From the NCBI GenBank assembly GCA_003973375.1, contig QNYL01000030.1, forward strand, positions 1-9,064: a DNA stretch of 9,064 bases. Direction: 5' to 3'. The notes below the pieces were generated by a model, which saw nothing but the letters and a program-made list of their open reading frames with translations, searched no databases and was not told the origin of the DNA. Source of the DNA: Flavobacteriia bacterium. Lineage in GTDB: Bacteria; Bacteroidota; Bacteroidia; Flavobacteriales; Flavobacteriaceae. The position numbers and the translations under genes are program-made. Shown here in pieces: positions 7,830 to 9,064 of the stretch. The number at the start of each line of letters is the position of its first letter. Positions within the stretch are counted from its first letter, which is position 1.

Positions 7830-8432
7830 ATGACTTTTTTCAATAAATTAGTATCATATACCCTACATCCGATCATTTTTCCAACGATTGGCACTTTATT
7901 TTATTTTATACTTACTCCGCAGTACTTTACAGGTTCTCAAAAAACTATTATCCTTTTAGTGGTATTTGTAAGTACTTATTTTTTACCTCTGCTGATGTTA
8001 TTATTTTTAAAAAGATTTGATCTGATCAGTTCTTATCAATTGAAAACAATAGAAGAAAGAAAATCTCCTATTATTTTCCTGCTGATCCTGTCGATGATGA
8101 TGGGAAGACTCCTGTTAAACACAGGGATTGCAGCCCCTTTAGCCTATTCATTTTTTGGAGGAAGTATTGCTTTACTGATAACTTTTTTACTTTTCTTTAA
8201 AGATATTAAAACGAGTTTACATACTTTAGGAATTGGCAGCCTGATAGGTTTTGTAATGGTTTTAAGTATAGAATATAAGATCAACTATACACTACTGATT
8301 TCGGTACTCTTTATACTTTTTGGGTTCCTGGCAACTTCCCGACTTTTTTTAAAGGCCCACAAACCATCTGAAGTTTATATCGGTTTAATTTTAGGAATTC
8401 TTTCTCAATTTCTGAGTTATAATTTTTTATAA
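7830..8432 (+). CDS. Multi-pass membrane protein, divergent PAP2-like
   Basis: A 200-residue integral membrane protein of unproven function with about six or seven hydrophobic helices (near 14-30, 39-61, 79-97, 101-123, 130-147, 152-170, 182-198). Its polar residues resemble the three PAP2 phosphatase motifs (KX6RP, PSGH, SRX5HX3D) in decayed form: K72 with R77 and P80 (KTIEERKSP), TSLHT (128-132, keeping the histidine H131 of PSGH but with P and G lost), and SR at 170-171 with H177 and E181, which fits SRX5HX3D exactly except for Glu in place of Asp. This supports a PAP2 relative, either a lipid phosphatase with altered motifs or a non-catalytic member; the assignment is inference. The ATG lies one base after the rpoN stop, so translational coupling is likely. 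The 3' end overlaps the converging gene by 6 bases. Confidence 0.8.
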   Translation: MTFFNKLVSYTLHPIIFPTIGTLFYFILTPQYFTGSQKTIILLVVFVSTYFLPLLMLLFLKRFDLISSYQLKTIEERKSPIIFLLILSMMMGRLLLNTGIAAPLAYSFFGGSIALLITFLLFFKDIKTSLHTLGIGSLIGFVMVLSIEYKINYTLLISVLFILFGFLATSRLFLKAHKPSEVYIGLILGILSQFLSYNFL

Positions 8433-8435
8433 AAA
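8424..8435. repeat. Palindrome at the convergent gene ends
   Basis: TTTTTATAAAAA is its own reverse complement and covers both stop codons: TAA of the + strand membrane protein at 8430-8432 and TAA of the - strand gene at 8427-8429. With no loop it would not form a good RNA hairpin, but T-runs on both strands might weaken elongation from either side. No stronger bidirectional terminator was found near it. Confidence 0.3.
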
Positions 8436-9064
8436 GAATAAAGCGATACCCATCTTTAATTCTCTCGCCTCAATTTGATAAGGATTCTTTTGCGTTTCGT
8501 TAAATAGATCCGTTAAACCGTAGTAGAGATAAAAATTCCAATTGTTATATCCCACTGCCAGATTGACGCCGTATTGGAATTTATTGATATTGATCACATC
8601 ATTCACATCAAAATCTTCGTTTTGGCGTAAATTATGATTCTGAGCAAAAGCATAAGAAAACATTAAACCGGGATAAAAACGAAAAAACTTGTATTTAATG
8701 GGTGTAGAATTACGAAATCTTAATTGTATAGGCAACTCTACCATATATAAAGCAATCTTATTACTTTTTAATTCTTTAGCACCGGGATCGTCCTCAGGCA
8801 GATCTGTCGATTCTTTTATATTAAAATAATGAGCATTTATTGAATATCCCAGCCCCACTCCAAAACCTATATTTCGGGCTTTGTTAACAGGTAGATCTTT
8901 AATAAAACCAAAACTCAGGTTATAAGAGAATCCCGTCTTGGAAAAATTATCAGGTAGTTTCATAAGCTTCTGATAAGAAGCGTTGATATAGATCTGGTCT
9001 TCAAGATATTTATAATCAATAATAGAATCCTTCTTCACTTCATCCTGAGCAAAGAGTATAGAAG
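8427..9064 (-). CDS. Outer-membrane beta-barrel protein, 5' end off the window
   Basis: A partial gene: 211 codons are visible and the reading frame stays open to the window edge, so the true start lies beyond 9064. The first visible residues, SILFAQDEVKKD, look like the end of a Sec signal peptide with signal peptidase I cutting after LFA, so the GTG at 9036-9038 is an internal Val codon and not the start. The mature part alternates polar and hydrophobic residues in strands rich in Tyr, Phe, Asn and Gly (for example GFSYNLSFGFI, IGFGVGLGYSINAHYF, VELPIQLRFRN, YGVNLAVGYNNWNFYLYYG) and ends in a strand KMGIALFFL. This fits the small 8-10-strand barrel family found next to many Bacteroidetes genes (the PorT/OMP_b-brl_2 type, PF13568), with a location in the outer membrane. 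The precise role is unknown, and assignment to PorT of the type IX secretion system cannot be made from this sequence. Confidence 0.8.
   Translation of the reverse strand, partial: SILFAQDEVKKDSIIDYKYLEDQIYINASYQKLMKLPDNFSKTGFSYNLSFGFIKDLPVNKARNIGFGVGLGYSINAHYFNIKESTDLPEDDPGAKELKSNKIALYMVELPIQLRFRNSTPIKYKFFRFYPGLMFSYAFAQNHNLRQNEDFDVNDVININKFQYGVNLAVGYNNWNFYLYYGLTDLFNETQKNPYQIEARELKMGIALFFL

Noticed and set aside
7888..7903. TTGGCAC resembling the -24 half of a sigma-54 promoter just after rpoN
   Set aside because: The -12 GC is missing at the required 10-base spacing (the bases there are TA), and the site is inside the membrane-protein gene.
1..9064. Search for CRISPR arrays, insertion sequences, phage, tRNA/rRNA genes, toxin-antitoxin or defence genes
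   Set aside because: No regularly spaced repeats, transposase, integrase, tRNA-like cloverleaf or defence protein was seen by reading; the genes are intact and uniform in base use.

Overview
The window is an AT-rich stretch of ordinary chromosome from a member of the Bacteroidota, most likely class Flavobacteriia. Four things point there: Bacteroidetes-type promoter -7 boxes (TAnnTTTG) at 111-118 and 4797-4804, almost no Shine-Dalgarno sequences before the genes, a secreted beta-barrel protein whose visible signal peptide ends LFAQ, and the character of the proteins. No species can be named from sequence alone.

Layout. Bases 1-137 are intergenic: a strong intrinsic terminator for a gene left of the window, then a promoter overlapped by a perfect inverted repeat. 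Seven genes follow on the + strand: pyrH (UMP kinase, 138-845), frr (ribosome recycling factor, 874-1428), a stand-alone RND/MMPL-type exporter (1507-3888), rfbA/rmlA (glucose-1-phosphate thymidylyltransferase, 3893-4750), asnS (asparaginyl-tRNA synthetase, 4892-6325), rpoN (sigma-54, 6374-7828) and a small multi-pass membrane protein with PAP2-like traces (7830-8432). On the - strand, a truncated outer-membrane beta-barrel gene (8427 to the window end) converges on the last of these, and their stop-codon regions overlap by 6 bases. The longest gene-free stretch is 4751-4891 (141 bases), which holds inverted repeats, the asnS promoter and a leader hairpin.

How the genes relate. pyrH-frr is a conserved housekeeping pair joining pyrimidine nucleotide supply to translation. 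The exporter and rfbA are 4 bases apart and probably co-transcribed, which may tie an envelope-lipid or glycolipid transporter to dTDP-sugar synthesis; this is inference. asnS has its own promoter and a leader hairpin followed by a T-run. rpoN and the small membrane protein are separated by one base and are probably translated together.

I see no mobile element, CRISPR array, tRNA/rRNA gene, toxin-antitoxin or defence system. The points worth a second look are regulatory (the palindrome on the pyrH promoter, the asnS leader) and two poorly characterised membrane proteins. I do not claim a new biological system here.
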